53,419 nucleotides of DNA from JAWOFN01 sp046497505 [NCBI: bacterium] (lineage in GTDB: Bacteria > Blakebacterota > Blakebacteria > Blakebacterales). Of the stretch, positions 8,420-17,461 are shown in pieces. The translations under genes and the position numbers were made by a program. The notes beneath the pieces were generated by a model, which ran no database searches, was not told the origin of the DNA, and saw only the letters and a program-made list of their open reading frames with translations. Where the stretch lies: the NCBI GenBank assembly GCA_046497505.1, contig JAWOFN010000116.1, positions 1-53,419 on the forward strand, read 5' to 3'. Every line of letters begins with the position of its first letter. Within the stretch, counting starts at the first letter, position 1.

Positions 8420-9648
8420 AGATCGCGCGCATGTTCAGCCAGGCGTTCCGCGGACTGACCCGGAACCAGCTCCGGACCTTCTTCATGATGGTCGGCATCA
8501 TGGTGGGGATCACCGTCCTCACCGTGGTGCTCTCCGCGGGCATGGGTGCCCGCGAGCGCATCATGGAACGGGTACGGGTGTTCGGACTCGAGAACATGAT
8601 GGTCTGGGCCGGCGGCTCCGCCGACCGCACACGGCCGGGTGAGGGGATGGAAGCCGGATCCGAGGTGACCGCCACCCTGAAGGTCGAGGACGCCGAGGCC
8701 ATCCAGTCCGAGGTGGCCGGGGTCCGGCAGACGGCTCCCTTCGCCCGTCAGGGAGGAGGCGAGGTGCGCTGGAGGGACCGCACCTTCACCGCCCCGGTCT
8801 TCGGCGTGACGCCGGAGTGGCTCGAGGTCTGGGACTGGCACGTGGAACGCGGCACCTTCGTCACCCACCAGGATGACGATCGGATGGCTCGTACCGCGGC
8901 CATCGGCCCGACCGTGGCGGCCGAGCTGTTCGGCGAGGAAGACCCGCTGGGGCAGGTCATCCAGGTGGGCGGGGTCCCCTTCGAGATCGTGGGGCTGATG
9001 CGTGCCAAGGGGACCAGCGCCGGAGGGGGGGATATGGACAACCGAGTGTTCGTACCCCTCAGCACCTACATGCGCCGGGTGGCGAACGTGGACCACCTCG
9101 CAGGCATCCGGGTCCAGGTCCGGGACGTGCGCGAGATGGAAGCGGCGGCCGGGGACATCACCGCCCTGCTCAGGGAGCGGCATCGACTGGGGGCGGGTGA
9201 GCCCGACGACTTCCGCATCACCACGCCCACCGAGATCACCGCGATGGTCGAGGAGATGCAGGGGACCTTCAACCTCTTCCTCATCGTGGTGGCGGCCATC
9301 GCCCTGGTGGTCGGGGGTGTGGTGGTGGCCAACATCATGCTCCTCTCGGTGAACGAGCGCCGCCGTGAGATCGGACTCCGCCGGGCGGTGGGAGCCCGGG
9401 CGCGCGACATACGCCTGCAGTTCCTGTTCGAATCGGCCGGGGTCACCTTCCTGGGCGGTGTGGCGGGGCTGGTGATGGGGGTCGTCGGCAGCGTGCTCAT
9501 GGAGCGCTGGACGGGGACCCCCGCCGTGATCACCTGGCATGTGCTGGCCGCGGGGGTGGTCTTCTCGACCGTGGTCGGGCTGGCCGCCGGACTCCACCCC
9601 GCCGGAAGGGCGGCCGAGATGGCCCCGGTGGACGCGCTGAGATCGTGA
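8416..9648 (+). CDS. MacB/FtsX-type ABC permease 1
   Basis: This 410-residue permease has the MacB plan: one N-terminal helix (NQLRTFFMMVGIMVGITVLTVV), a large periplasmic MacB_PCD domain (about 50-270, with VFGVTPEWLEVWDW and GVPFEIVGLM), then three C-terminal helices. These include FLIVVAAIALVVGGVVVANIML, the NERRREIGLRRAVGARARDI cytoplasmic loop and the final LAAGVVFSTVVGLAAGLHPA. The loop is the usual contact with the ATPase. The start overlaps the ATPase gene by ATGA and the end overlaps permease 2 by GTGA, so the three subunits are translationally coupled. A heterodimer with permease 2 is the natural reading. Confidence 0.94.
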   Translation: MKIARMFSQAFRGLTRNQLRTFFMMVGIMVGITVLTVVLSAGMGARERIMERVRVFGLENMMVWAGGSADRTRPGEGMEAGSEVTATLKVEDAEAIQSEVAGVRQTAPFARQGGGEVRWRDRTFTAPVFGVTPEWLEVWDWHVERGTFVTHQDDDRMARTAAIGPTVAAELFGEEDPLGQVIQVGGVPFEIVGLMRAKGTSAGGGDMDNRVFVPLSTYMRRVANVDHLAGIRVQVRDVREMEAAAGDITALLRERHRLGAGEPDDFRITTPTEITAMVEEMQGTFNLFLIVVAAIALVVGGVVVANIMLLSVNERRREIGLRRAVGARARDIRLQFLFESAGVTFLGGVAGLVMGVVGSVLMERWTGTPAVITWHVLAAGVVFSTVVGLAAGLHPAGRAAEMAPVDALRS

Positions 9649-10868
9649 GACTGCTCCGGGGCCTGCGTATCTCAGCACGGCAGATCGGTACCCACCGTAC
9701 CCGGACCGCGCTCGCGCTGCTGGGCATCGTGATCGGCGTCTCCTCGGTGATCGCGATGGTCGCCGTGGGATACGGGGCCCGGCAGGAGGTCATGGAGCGC
9801 GTCGAGGCCATGGGCACGAACCTGATCATGGTCACCCCCGCCCAGGTCCGCACCTCCACCGGGCGGACCCAGGTCCGGGGGACGGTCACGACCCTCACGC
9901 CGCAGGATGCCGAGGCCCTGGTCACCGAACTCCCGCAGATCACGGCCGCGGCCCCATGGGTGAGTCGCCGGCTGCCGGTGAAGTACGGTGGGCTCTCCTC
10001 CACCACGAACATCCAGGGCATCACGCCGGCGGTCCTCGACATACTCCGCGTATCGACGGCCGCGGGCGCCTTCTATACCGAGCGCGAGGAGCTTACCGGA
10101 GGGCGCACCGCCGTGCTGGGGCCCGCCGTGGCGAAGACCCTCTTCGGAGACGGACCGGCGGTCGGCCGCCGGGTGCTGATCGGACAGGTCCCCTTCGAGG
10201 TGGTGGGTGTCCTCACCCCGCGGGGATCCGATCTCTCGGGTACCGACCAGGACGACATGGTCATGGTCCCGCTCACGACCGCGCTCCGCAGACTCTTCAA
10301 CCAGCAGTGGCTCGGCGGGATCTACCTGAAGGCCCGGGACCGGTCGGTGATGGCCGAGGCGGCCGAACAGGTGGGGTGGCTGCTCCGGGAGCGTCACCGT
10401 CTCGACCGGACGGGACGACCCGACGACTTCGAGGTGCAGACCCAGCTCGAACTCATGGAGGCCCACCGCGAGATCGGCGACACCTTCACCACCCTGGTGG
10501 GAGGGATCGCCGCGGTATCCCTGCTCGTGGGCGGGGTGGGGATCCTGGCCATCATGCTCATGTCGGTGAAGGAGCGCACCCGGGAGATCGGCCTGCGGCT
10601 GGCCGTGGGGGCCCGGCGGCGGGATGTCCGGATGCAGTTCCTGGGGGAGGCGGTCATGCTGGGCACCGGCGGCGGGCTGGCCGGTGTCCTGGCGGGCCTG
10701 GCGGTCGCTGCCGCGGTAGGGACCTTCACCGACTGGGCTGTGCGGGTGGAACCGCTCTCGGTAGGGCTCTCCTTCGGGTTCTCCCTGCTCGTGGGCGTCT
10801 TCTTCGGGGTCTATCCGGCCCACCGCGCCTCGCTGCTCGACCCGGTGGAATCCCTCCGGAGCGAGTGA
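9645..10868 (+). CDS. MacB/FtsX-type ABC permease 2
   Basis: This 407-residue paralogue of the preceding permease starts with GTG at 9645 inside a GTGA overlap. It has the first helix (RTRTALALLGIVIGVSSVIAMVAV), a MacB_PCD periplasmic domain with GITPAVLDILRV and VPFEVVGVLTPRG, and C-terminal helices with LVGGVGILAIMLMSVKERTREIGLRLAVGARRRDV. The sequence is closer to the MacB consensus than permease 1. Two different permeases with one ATPase suggest a heterodimeric transmembrane unit. It is the last gene of the operon; a 56-base gap without a clear terminator separates it from the convergent amidotransferase gene. Confidence 0.94.
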   Translation: MRLLRGLRISARQIGTHRTRTALALLGIVIGVSSVIAMVAVGYGARQEVMERVEAMGTNLIMVTPAQVRTSTGRTQVRGTVTTLTPQDAEALVTELPQITAAAPWVSRRLPVKYGGLSSTTNIQGITPAVLDILRVSTAAGAFYTEREELTGGRTAVLGPAVAKTLFGDGPAVGRRVLIGQVPFEVVGVLTPRGSDLSGTDQDDMVMVPLTTALRRLFNQQWLGGIYLKARDRSVMAEAAEQVGWLLRERHRLDRTGRPDDFEVQTQLELMEAHREIGDTFTTLVGGIAAVSLLVGGVGILAIMLMSVKERTREIGLRLAVGARRRDVRMQFLGEAVMLGTGGGLAGVLAGLAVAAAVGTFTDWAVRVEPLSVGLSFGFSLLVGVFFGVYPAHRASLLDPVESLRSE

Positions 10869-10924
10869 TACGGCCGTCCGGGAGTACGGTCACGCACCGA
10901 GAGCACCGGGTCCCAGGAATCGGC

Positions 10925-11629
10925 TCACGGAGCAATCCCCTCCACTTCTTCGAGGAAGTTGTCCATGAAGCGCCTGGCGAGCCCTGTCATCGTCCCCTCC
11001 CGTTCGCGGCATTCTTCCATCACCTGGTCTGCAGTCTTTCCCACACGCTCCAATTCCTCGACATACTCCACCGTCCAGCGGCGGGCCATAGGGACCGTGA
11101 CCTCCAGGTGGAACTGCACGCCGATCAGACGGCCGTGCCGGAACATCTGATCCCGGCAGGCATACCCTTCCACCAGCAACTCGGCCCCGGAGGGCACATC
11201 GAAGGTATCCCCGTGCCAGTGGAAGACCGGGAAGCGGTCGGGGAAGCCCGCCAGCAGGGGATCCTCCGCTCCCCGCTGCGTGCGGAGGACCTCGTAACCC
11301 CCGATCTCCATGACCGGGCTGCGCGACACCTCCGCTCCCAGCACCGAGGCGAGCAGCTGCGCTCCGAAACAGATCCCGAGGGTGGGAAGATCCGCGCGCG
11401 CACGCCGCTCCAGGTAATCCCGCTCCCTCACCAGGAAGGGATGGACCCCGCAGTCGCGTACGCATATCGGTGTGCCGCCCACGACGACCAGCTCGTATTC
11501 GCCGGGATCCGGCAGCGGCTGGTCCTGGTAGGTGTGCACCGTGTCGAACTCGATGGCCTGCTCGAACAGGCAGCGCTCGTAGCGTCCCAACCCCTCGACC
11601 GGGGAGTTCTGGATGATGAGTACACGCAT
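10925..11629 (-). CDS. class I glutamine amidotransferase (GMP synthase-like GATase)
   Basis: This 234-residue single-domain GATase has the nucleophile elbow GICFGAQL with Cys87 and the dyad GVQFHLEV with His174 and Glu176, so the glutaminase triad is complete. The N-terminus MRVLIIQNSPVEGLGRYE and the HWHGDTFDVPSG segment are typical of stand-alone 'GMP synthase-glutamine amidotransferase' proteins, which lack the synthase domain. The synthase partner or the acceptor is not encoded nearby. The start ATG at 11629 follows GGGAG. The gene lies downstream of arsC on the same strand, separated by 174 bases that hold a transposase scrap. Confidence 0.9.
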   Translation of the reverse strand: MRVLIIQNSPVEGLGRYERCLFEQAIEFDTVHTYQDQPLPDPGEYELVVVGGTPICVRDCGVHPFLVRERDYLERRARADLPTLGICFGAQLLASVLGAEVSRSPVMEIGGYEVLRTQRGAEDPLLAGFPDRFPVFHWHGDTFDVPSGAELLVEGYACRDQMFRHGRLIGVQFHLEVTVPMARRWTVEYVEELERVGKTADQVMEECREREGTMTGLARRFMDNFLEEVEGIAP

Positions 11630-11659
11630 GCGCTCTCCCTTCGGCTGCTGGACACGGGA

Positions 11660-11767
11660 CCCGGGGGCGCGGCGCCCACGCCCGCAGCCCGGACACAGCA
11701 GCGGGTCTTCCAGCCATACCTGCCGGATGAGGCGGGTCCCCCGGATCCGAATGCGCCGATGGTATCG
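11660..11767 (-). pseudogene. possible transposase C-terminal remnant
   Basis: Read on the minus strand, one frame gives RYHRRIRIRG, TRLIRQVWLEDPLLCPGCGR, then breaks up into Arg/Gly-rich sequence. The pattern W/TxLIRxVxxxDPLxCPxCG, a zinc-knuckle at the end of a helix, is common at the C-terminal end of transposases of the IS91-like and related groups. There is no start, catalytic domain or terminal repeat, so only a scrap would remain. The identification rests on about 20 residues. Confidence 0.35.
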
Positions 11768-11803
11768 GGTCCCGGGACCCCTCCGGAGCGGCTGTACGGG
11801 ACC

Positions 11804-12223
11804 TCAGGCGTGTTCGCCCAGCTCCCACAGCAGGGAGACCACCCGCCCGCGGATGTCGTCCCGGCTGGCCCGGAAGACGGCCATGATCTCCTCCTCGGTG
11901 CCTCCGGCCTTCGCGGGGTCGGTCAGGGGCCAGTGGATCTTGCGGGTCCCCGGTGGCAGGACCGGGCAGTGCTCGTCGGCATGACCGCAGACCGTCACCA
12001 CCAGGTCGGCCCACTCCAGCATCTCATCGGTGAGCGTGGTGGACTCCTGTCCCGAGATGTCGAGGCCCGCCTCGGCCATGACCGCGATGGCCCGGGGATT
12101 CTTGCCGTGGGCCTCGGTCCCGGCGGATCGAACCTCGAGCCCGTCACGCGCGAGGGCTCGGGTGAACCCCTCGCACATCTGGGATCGGCAGGAGTTCCCG
12201 GTACAGAGATAGAGGATCTTCAC
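11804..12223 (-). CDS. arsC: arsenate reductase, thioredoxin-coupled LMW-phosphatase type
   Basis: The enzyme reduces arsenate to arsenite. This 139-residue protein has the P-loop CTGNSCRSQ (Cys7, Cys12) and the redox pair VCGHADEHCPVLPPG (Cys79, Cys86), spaced 7 apart as Cys82/Cys89 are in the plasmid pI258 enzyme; the HWPLTDPA segment also matches. Thus it should use thioredoxin and not glutaredoxin. The GTG start at 12223 was chosen because family members begin just before the KILYLCTGN strand and GGAGTGAG precedes it. It starts 4 bases after the phoU stop, so it is the last gene of the phosphate operon, which ties arsenate reduction to the transporter that lets arsenate in. Confidence 0.94.
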   Translation of the reverse strand: MKILYLCTGNSCRSQMCEGFTRALARDGLEVRSAGTEAHGKNPRAIAVMAEAGLDISGQESTTLTDEMLEWADLVVTVCGHADEHCPVLPPGTRKIHWPLTDPAKAGGTEEEIMAVFRASRDDIRGRVVSLLWELGEHA

Positions 12224-12227
12224 GCGC

Positions 12228-12896
12228 TCACTCCGCTTCCTCGATGCCGCCGTGCCGGATGATCTCGCCCTCGACCAGGAAGACCACATCCTCCGCGATG
12301 TTGGTGGCGTGGTCGGCCACCCGCTCCAGGGCCCTGCTGATGGAAATCACGTGGGTGGCCCGGTCGACGCTCTCCGGGTCCTCTTTCATCAGGGCCCGCA
12401 TGATCCGGTAGACCTCCCGGTGCAGGTCATCCACCTCGTCGTCCAGCTCGCAGACCCTGCGGGCCTTCGGAACGTCCTGGTTCACCAGGGAATCCAGGCT
12501 CTCCCGGACCATGAGACGGACCGTCTCGGCCATCTGGCTCAGGTCGTAGGGCACGGGCTCCTCGCTCAGGCGCGCCATGTCGAGGGTCCGCTCGGCGATG
12601 TTCTCGGCCAAATCGCCCACGCGCTCCAGGTCGTTGTTCACCATGATCACGGCGATCACGTAGCGCAGGTCCACCGCCACCGGCTGATGGAGGGCCAGCA
12701 CCTTCAGAGCCTCTTCGCTGATCTCCAGCTCCTTGGTGTTGATGGCTTCCTCGCCGTCCAGCACCTCGCGGGCCAGGTCGGCGTCCCGGTTCATCACGGC
12801 GTTGATGGACTTGTCCAGGGCCTCTTCCACCATGCCGCCCATGGTGAGGATCTCGCGCTTCAGGTTGTCCAGGTCCCGCATCAGATGCAGGCTCAT
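12228..12896 (-). CDS. phoU: phosphate signalling protein PhoU
   Basis: This 222-residue protein is made of two three-helix PhoU repeats. The acidic, metal-binding helices carry the DxxxE/EExxN pattern: LDGEEAINTKELEISEEAL in repeat 1 and CELDDEVDDLHREVYRIM in repeat 2. Repeat 1 also has VMVNNDLERVGDLAENIAE and repeat 2 has SRALERVADHATNIAEDVV, the two hallmark PhoU segments. The protein normally inhibits Pst transport and the PhoR kinase when phosphate is plentiful. It starts 61 bases after pstB, with GGGAAGAAG upstream of the ATG at 12896. The histidine kinase and response regulator are not in this window. Confidence 0.96.
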   Translation of the reverse strand: MSLHLMRDLDNLKREILTMGGMVEEALDKSINAVMNRDADLAREVLDGEEAINTKELEISEEALKVLALHQPVAVDLRYVIAVIMVNNDLERVGDLAENIAERTLDMARLSEEPVPYDLSQMAETVRLMVRESLDSLVNQDVPKARRVCELDDEVDDLHREVYRIMRALMKEDPESVDRATHVISISRALERVADHATNIAEDVVFLVEGEIIRHGGIEEAE

Positions 12897-12957
12897 AGGT
12901 TCTTCTTCCCTTTGCTCTGGAGGGTTTCCGCCTCTCGGTCGGCGGGCGAGGTCGGCA

Positions 12958-13824
12958 TCACCCGAACCGCCCGGTCACATAGTCCTCGGTCTGCTTCTCC
13001 CGGGGCCGTGTGAAGAGCTGCTCGGTATCGCCGTACTCGATGAGGTAGCCCTCATAGAGGAAAGCGGTGCGGTCCGAGACCCGGGCGGCCTGCTGCATGT
13101 TGTGGGTCACGATGATGATCGTGTAGCTGCCTCTCAGCTCGCCGATGAGGTTCTCGATGCTGGCCGTGGACTTGGGATCCAGCGCCGAGGTGGGCTCGTC
13201 CATGAGGAGGATGTCCGGGTCCACCGCCAGGGCCCGGGCCAGGCAGAGCCTTTGCTGCTGACCGCCCGAGAGCCCAAGCGCGTTGTCCTCCAGCCGGTCT
13301 TTCACCTCGTCCCAGAGGGCCGACTTGACCAGGCTCTCCTCAACGAGCTGGTCCAGCTTGTTCCTGTTCTTCACGCCATGGATCCGCGGCCCGTACGCGA
13401 CGTTGTCGAAGATGCTCTTCGGGAAGGGGTTCGGCTTCTGGAAGACCATCCCCACCCGCTTGCGCAGCTCCACGACATCCACATCCTCGCTGTGGATGTC
13501 CTGGTCATCGAAGCAGAGGCCGCCCTTCGTATGGGCGATCGGGATCAGGTCGTTCATCCGGTTGATCGCCCGCAGGAAGGTGCTCTTCCCGCAGCCGCTG
13601 GGCCCGATGATGGCCGTCACCTGGCCCTTCGGGATGTCGAGACTCACATCGCAGACCGCCGCGTTGTCGCCGTAATAGACCCAGAAGTCCTCGGAACGGA
13701 CGTGTATCTCTCCCGCTCCCACTTCTTCCCATTCGGCGTCGGGGACCTGGATGTCGAAGGCATGACCCCGCTCCTCGGAGACTGCCGGTGCCCGGGGGTC
13801 GCGCTGGTTCGCGTGGGAGATCAT
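12958..13824 (-). CDS. pstB: phosphate ABC transporter ATPase PstB
   Basis: This 288-residue ATPase energises phosphate import. It has Walker [10 protein letters not shown] (Lys80), the PstB-typical [14 protein letters not shown]-loop [20 protein letters not shown], signature [15 protein letters not shown], Walker [13 protein letters not shown] and H-loop [18 protein letters not shown]. The ATG at 13824 was chosen because AAGGGG lies 8 bases upstream and only 4 bases separate it from the pstA stop. A 40-residue acidic N-terminal extension before the FWVYYGD strand is somewhat longer than in the E. coli protein. Confidence 0.97.
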   Translation of the reverse strand: MISHANQRDPRAPAVSEERGHAFDIQVPDAEWEEVGAGEIHVRSEDFWVYYGDNAAVCDVSLDIPKGQVTAIIGPSGCGKSTFLRAINRMNDLIPIAHTKGGLCFDDQDIHSEDVDVVELRKRVGMVFQKPNPFPKSIFDNVAYGPRIHGVKNRNKLDQLVEESLVKSALWDEVKDRLEDNALGLSGGQQQRLCLARALAVDPDILLMDEPTSALDPKSTASIENLIGELRGSYTIIIVTHNMQQAARVSDRTAFLYEGYLIEYGDTEQLFTRPREKQTEDYVTGRFG

Positions 13825-13828
13825 CGAC

Positions 13829-15175
13829 TTACCCCTTGAGTTTCTTGCCGATACGGGCACGGAGGATGATAGCGGCCATGTTCAGGGTCAGCACAAGGGC
13901 GACGAGCGTGGCCACCATGCCGAACTGTACGTGCCGGAGCTGGTCCACCGCTTCGTGTTCGGTGGCCATGTTGTAGATGTTCCAGGGCAGTGCCGGGGTG
14001 GGTTCGTTCAGCGTGTCCAGGATGCCCAGGGGCTGTCCCACGCTCACCGCCGCGGTGAAGATGATGGGAGCGGTCTCGCCCGCTGCCCGGCCCATGCTGA
14101 TCACGATGCCGGTGAGGATACCCGGCAGTGCGGCGGGGAGCACCACGGTGAGGACAGTATGCCATTTCCCTGCACCCAGACCGAGCGCCGCCTCCTTGTA
14201 AGCGATGGGCACGGCCAGGATCGCCTCCTCGGAGGCCCGGATCACCACCGGCATGATCAGCAGCCCCAGGGTCAGGGACCCGGCCAGCACGCTCTTGCTG
14301 GCTGAGACCCCCACCCCGTTGATGAAGAAGGCCAGGCCGAACAGACCGAAGACGATGCTGGGCACGCCGGCCAGGGTGTTGATGCTGGTGCGGATGATGC
14401 TGATGATCCGTCCCTGATGGGCGTACTCGGTGAGGTAGATGGCCGAGATCACACCCATGGGGATGGCGAAGAGCAGCGCTCCCAGGGTCAGGTAGATGGT
14501 CCCCAGCACCTCCGGCCAGATCCCACCGAAGAAGTGGGCATCCTCCGAGGTATCGAAGAGGAAGCGCCAGTAGAACTTGAACCGTGGGTGCAACATGGAC
14601 CGCATGTTCTCTTCCACGTAGGGAAAGAGGGCGGCCAGGCTGGTCCCCTCGAAGTCCTGCACCCGGGGGCGGTAGACCTTCGTCCCCATGGCGTCCGGGT
14701 CCGAGTAGTCCCACTCCTCGATGAACATCACATCGTACAGGACCTCCTGAGCCCGGTCCCAGCGTGTCTCCCCGTACCGGTCCCGTATCAGCGCCGGCTC
14801 CCGGTCATCGGGCAAGGGACCCAGCAGTTCCCTCAGGTGGTCCTTGAGCTCGTCCAGCTTCCGGCCGTACTCCATGCTGGCCATGAAGCCCATGGTGTCC
14901 ATCTCGGCCTCGAACCGATCGATCATGTCGTAGACGGGCTGCCGCGCCTCGGCGACCTCGGCAGCCTCGGCGGCGATCTCCTCCCGGTCCCCCCGCTCGA
15001 AGACATCCAGGATCATCTCCCGGTGCTCGGTGGTGGCCCGGAAGAAGTACGCCTTCGCCCCCCGTATCATCATGGGTGCCAGGATGACGATGAGGGAGAG
15101 GGCCAGCAGCAGGACCGAGACCACGCCAAGGCCCGAGAAGGAGCGGTTGAGGATCTTGCGTGTGCTCCGTTCCAC
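13829..15175 (-). CDS. pstA: phosphate ABC transporter permease PstA with large N-terminal periplasmic insert
   Basis: The C-terminal 230 residues are a normal Pst[55 protein letters not shown], and the EAA-type loop [27 protein letters not shown]. The whole protein has 448 residues, about 150 more than E. coli PstA. The extra part lies between helix 1 ([22 protein letters not shown]) and helix 2, at about residues 45-205, and should be periplasmic. It is strongly charged and largely helical ([36 protein letters not shown]), then [20 protein letters not shown]. It starts 4 bases after pstC. Longer PstA forms exist in other bacteria; the role of the insert is unknown. Confidence 0.93.
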   Translation of the reverse strand: MERSTRKILNRSFSGLGVVSVLLLALSLIVILAPMMIRGAKAYFFRATTEHREMILDVFERGDREEIAAEAAEVAEARQPVYDMIDRFEAEMDTMGFMASMEYGRKLDELKDHLRELLGPLPDDREPALIRDRYGETRWDRAQEVLYDVMFIEEWDYSDPDAMGTKVYRPRVQDFEGTSLAALFPYVEENMRSMLHPRFKFYWRFLFDTSEDAHFFGGIWPEVLGTIYLTLGALLFAIPMGVISAIYLTEYAHQGRIISIIRTSINTLAGVPSIVFGLFGLAFFINGVGVSASKSVLAGSLTLGLLIMPVVIRASEEAILAVPIAYKEAALGLGAGKWHTVLTVVLPAALPGILTGIVISMGRAAGETAPIIFTAAVSVGQPLGILDTLNEPTPALPWNIYNMATEHEAVDQLRHVQFGMVATLVALVLTLNMAAIILRARIGKKLKG

Positions 15176-15179
15176 GGCC

Positions 15180-16343
15180 TCAGCTCCCCGCGTCCTTCAG
15201 GCGCCGTGTGATACGTTCGCTGACGAGGTTCATCACGAAGGAGATGGTGAGCAGGGAGAGGGCCATGGCGAACAGCACCGCGTATCGGGCAGAGCCGGTA
15301 ACGTGATCTGCCTCCCCCATGTCTCCGGCGATCGTGGCGGTCAGGGTCCGGACCGGTTCCAGGTAGTTGTAGATGGGCTCGGGGATCTGGGCGGCGTTCC
15401 CCGAAGCCATCCACACCACCATCGTCTCGCCGATGGCCCGCATCACGCCCAGGATGACCGCCGCCACGATGCCGCTGGCCGCAGCAGGGACCACGACGCG
15501 GAGCATGGTCTCCGCCTTCGTCGCCCCCAGGGCATAGCTGCCCTCTCTGAGGTCCCTTCCTACCGCCTGCAGGGCGTCCTCGCTCACGCTGACCACGGTG
15601 GGTACCGCCATGATGCCCAGGATGATGCTCACGTTCAGGGCGTTCGTACCGCTGTCGATCCTGATCCCGCTCACGGCCTGCAGGAGCAGGTAGAGCAGCA
15701 TTCCCAGCGCTCCGGCCGTCACCAGCCCCACTCCGAGCCCCACACCCGGCCTGCGCTGCTGCTGTTCATCTGCGGCCGATCGCACGGCCGCGATATCCCC
15801 AGCCACGTAGGCCAGCAGCAGGGCCACCGGCGCCAGAGCCAGTCCCAGGGCCAGCGCGATGACCGCCCCGCCCTGCTGCTGGAGCAGCGGGGCGAACACC
15901 ACCAGGGCGAAGAAACCGTAGGCCACCGAGGGGATGGCGGCCAGGATCTCGATGATGGGCTTGAAGACCTGCCGGAGCCGGAAGGGGAGCACGTCGCTCA
16001 AGGCGATGGCGGCGGTGATCCCCAGGGGGACCGCCACCACGATGGCCCCGAAGGTCACCAGTGCCGAACCCACGAAGATGGCCAGGGTCCCGAACCGGGG
16101 CGGGCTCCCCGCGGGGAACCAGGCGGTGCTGGTGAAGAACTCCGAGAAGCTGCGGAGCTGGAAGAAGGGGATCGCGTCCTTCGCGATGAAATAGAAGATG
16201 AAGAACACCGCGAAGAGGGAACTGCTTGTGACCAGGAGCAGCAGGCCCCTGCCGAGAAGAGAGCCGAGCCGGCGGGACCGGCTGGCTCTCTTGCTCAGTA
16301 CGAGGCTGCCCCTCGACGTGAGGCTCTCAGCGGCCTGGGACAT
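15180..16343 (-). CDS. pstC: phosphate ABC transporter permease PstC
   Basis: This 387-residue inner-membrane permease pairs with PstA. Its helix 1 is LLGRGLLLLVTSSSLFAVFFIF, followed by the PstC-like PFFQLRSFSEFFTSTAWFP and the EAA-type loop EGSYALGATKAETMLRVVVPAAASG. Between the PSVAYGFFALVVFAPLL segment and the NALNVSIILGIMAVPT segment there is an insertion of about 60 residues. It has two additional hydrophobic stretches (ALGLALAPVALLLAYVAG and LGVGLVTAGALGMLLYLLLQ) and a Gln/Arg-rich linker. The ATG at 16343 lies 25 bases after the pstS stop. Confidence 0.93.
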   Translation of the reverse strand: MSQAAESLTSRGSLVLSKRASRSRRLGSLLGRGLLLLVTSSSLFAVFFIFYFIAKDAIPFFQLRSFSEFFTSTAWFPAGSPPRFGTLAIFVGSALVTFGAIVVAVPLGITAAIALSDVLPFRLRQVFKPIIEILAAIPSVAYGFFALVVFAPLLQQQGGAVIALALGLALAPVALLLAYVAGDIAAVRSAADEQQQRRPGVGLGVGLVTAGALGMLLYLLLQAVSGIRIDSGTNALNVSIILGIMAVPTVVSVSEDALQAVGRDLREGSYALGATKAETMLRVVVPAAASGIVAAVILGVMRAIGETMVVWMASGNAAQIPEPIYNYLEPVRTLTATIAGDMGEADHVTGSARYAVLFAMALSLLTISFVMNLVSERITRRLKDAGS

Positions 16344-16368
16344 GCCTTCGTCCGTTCCTCCGGTCAGA

Positions 16369-17220
16369 TCAGTTGCCGTAGGAGGTCACGGGCACGAACC
16401 CGATGCCCTCGATGATCCGCTGACCCTCTTCGGTCAGGTAGTAGGTGACGAACTGGTAGAGGTGCGAACCCATCTTCGGGTAGCCGTCCGTGAACATGAA
16501 AAGGGGACGGGCGATGGGATAGGTGCCCGTGGTCACGGTCTTGGCGCTGGGGTAGATCCCCTCGATCTCCAGGGCCTTGACCGAACGGTCCACGAAGCCC
16601 AGACCGGCGTAGCCGATGGCGTTCGGGGTGGACTGGACCCGCTGGCGCACCGCGCCGTTGGAGCCCACGTATTCCACGCCGCCGCCCATGTTGTCGCCGC
16701 CCATGACCAGCTTCTCGAAGGTCTCATAGGTGCCGCTGTTCGTATCCCGGCTCACCACCACGATGGACCGGTCGGGGCCGCCGACCTGGTTCCAGCTGGT
16801 GATCTCGCCCGTGTAGATGTCGTGGACCTGCTGGAGGGTCAGGCCCTTGACCGGGTTGCTGGGGTGGACCAGCACCGGAAGACCGTCCAGGGCCACCACG
16901 TGGGCCACCGGCATGATGCCGTTGTCCGCCGCGGCCTTGAACTCGGTCGGCTTCATGAAGCGGCTCATATCGGCGATGTGGCAGGCGTCGTTGATCAGGC
17001 TCTTGGCGCCGTTGCCGCTGCCCGACTCGCTGACGGTGATGTTCACGCCGGGGTTGGCCCTCATGTACGCTTCGGCGAAGGCCTTGGCGATGGGACCGAC
17101 GGTGGTGGAGCCGTCGATCACGATCCTCGTGTCCGACTGGGCGTTCGTGTTGGTCGGAGCCATCATCAGTCCGACCGCCACGAACATCCCGATCAGGGCT
17201 GTCGCAGTGATTCGCTTCAC
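16369..17220 (-). CDS. pstS: periplasmic phosphate-binding protein PstS
   Basis: This 283-residue binding protein delivers phosphate to PstCA. I chose the GTG at 17220 because GGAGGA stands 7 bases upstream; an in-frame ATG 15 bases earlier overlaps that site. Residues 1-28 are a signal peptide (VKRITATALIGMFVAVGLMM... ending TNTNAQ). The phosphate loops are IVIDGSTTVGP, ESGSGNGAKSLINDACHIADMSR and SRDTNSGTYETFEKLV. It is the first gene of pstSCAB-phoU-arsC. Upstream, the minus strand has one CTGTCAC (17326-17332), which resembles half a Pho box, but no second half at the usual 11-base distance, so PhoB control is not shown by the sequence. Confidence 0.95.
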   Translation of the reverse strand: MKRITATALIGMFVAVGLMMAPTNTNAQSDTRIVIDGSTTVGPIAKAFAEAYMRANPGVNITVSESGSGNGAKSLINDACHIADMSRFMKPTEFKAAADNGIMPVAHVVALDGLPVLVHPSNPVKGLTLQQVHDIYTGEITSWNQVGGPDRSIVVVSRDTNSGTYETFEKLVMGGDNMGGGVEYVGSNGAVRQRVQSTPNAIGYAGLGFVDRSVKALEIEGIYPSAKTVTTGTYPIARPLFMFTDGYPKMGSHLYQFVTYYLTEEGQRIIEGIGFVPVTSYGN

Positions 17221-17461
17221 GGATCTGTCCTCCATGGGGTAGGGCACAGTGCCTCTCTTGAGATGTACTGCGAACTTGCTGTCCGTCGTTCGTGGGGAAG
17301 AGTAGGGTCCGAATGTGGCGGCTCTGTGACAGGAACGAAACAACTGCGGATTCGAACTTTCCGGAGCCCCGGGCGTATAGCAGATTCCACGGGGGCGGCG
17401 CTGATGGCCCGCCCCGGGGATCCCCCCGAAGACTACCCGTTGAGATGGAGCTGAGGCAGCG

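Noticed and set aside
17326-17332. Pho box upstream of pstS
   Set aside because: Only one CTGTCAC half-site is found; a PhoB box needs a second half at 11-base spacing, which is not there.
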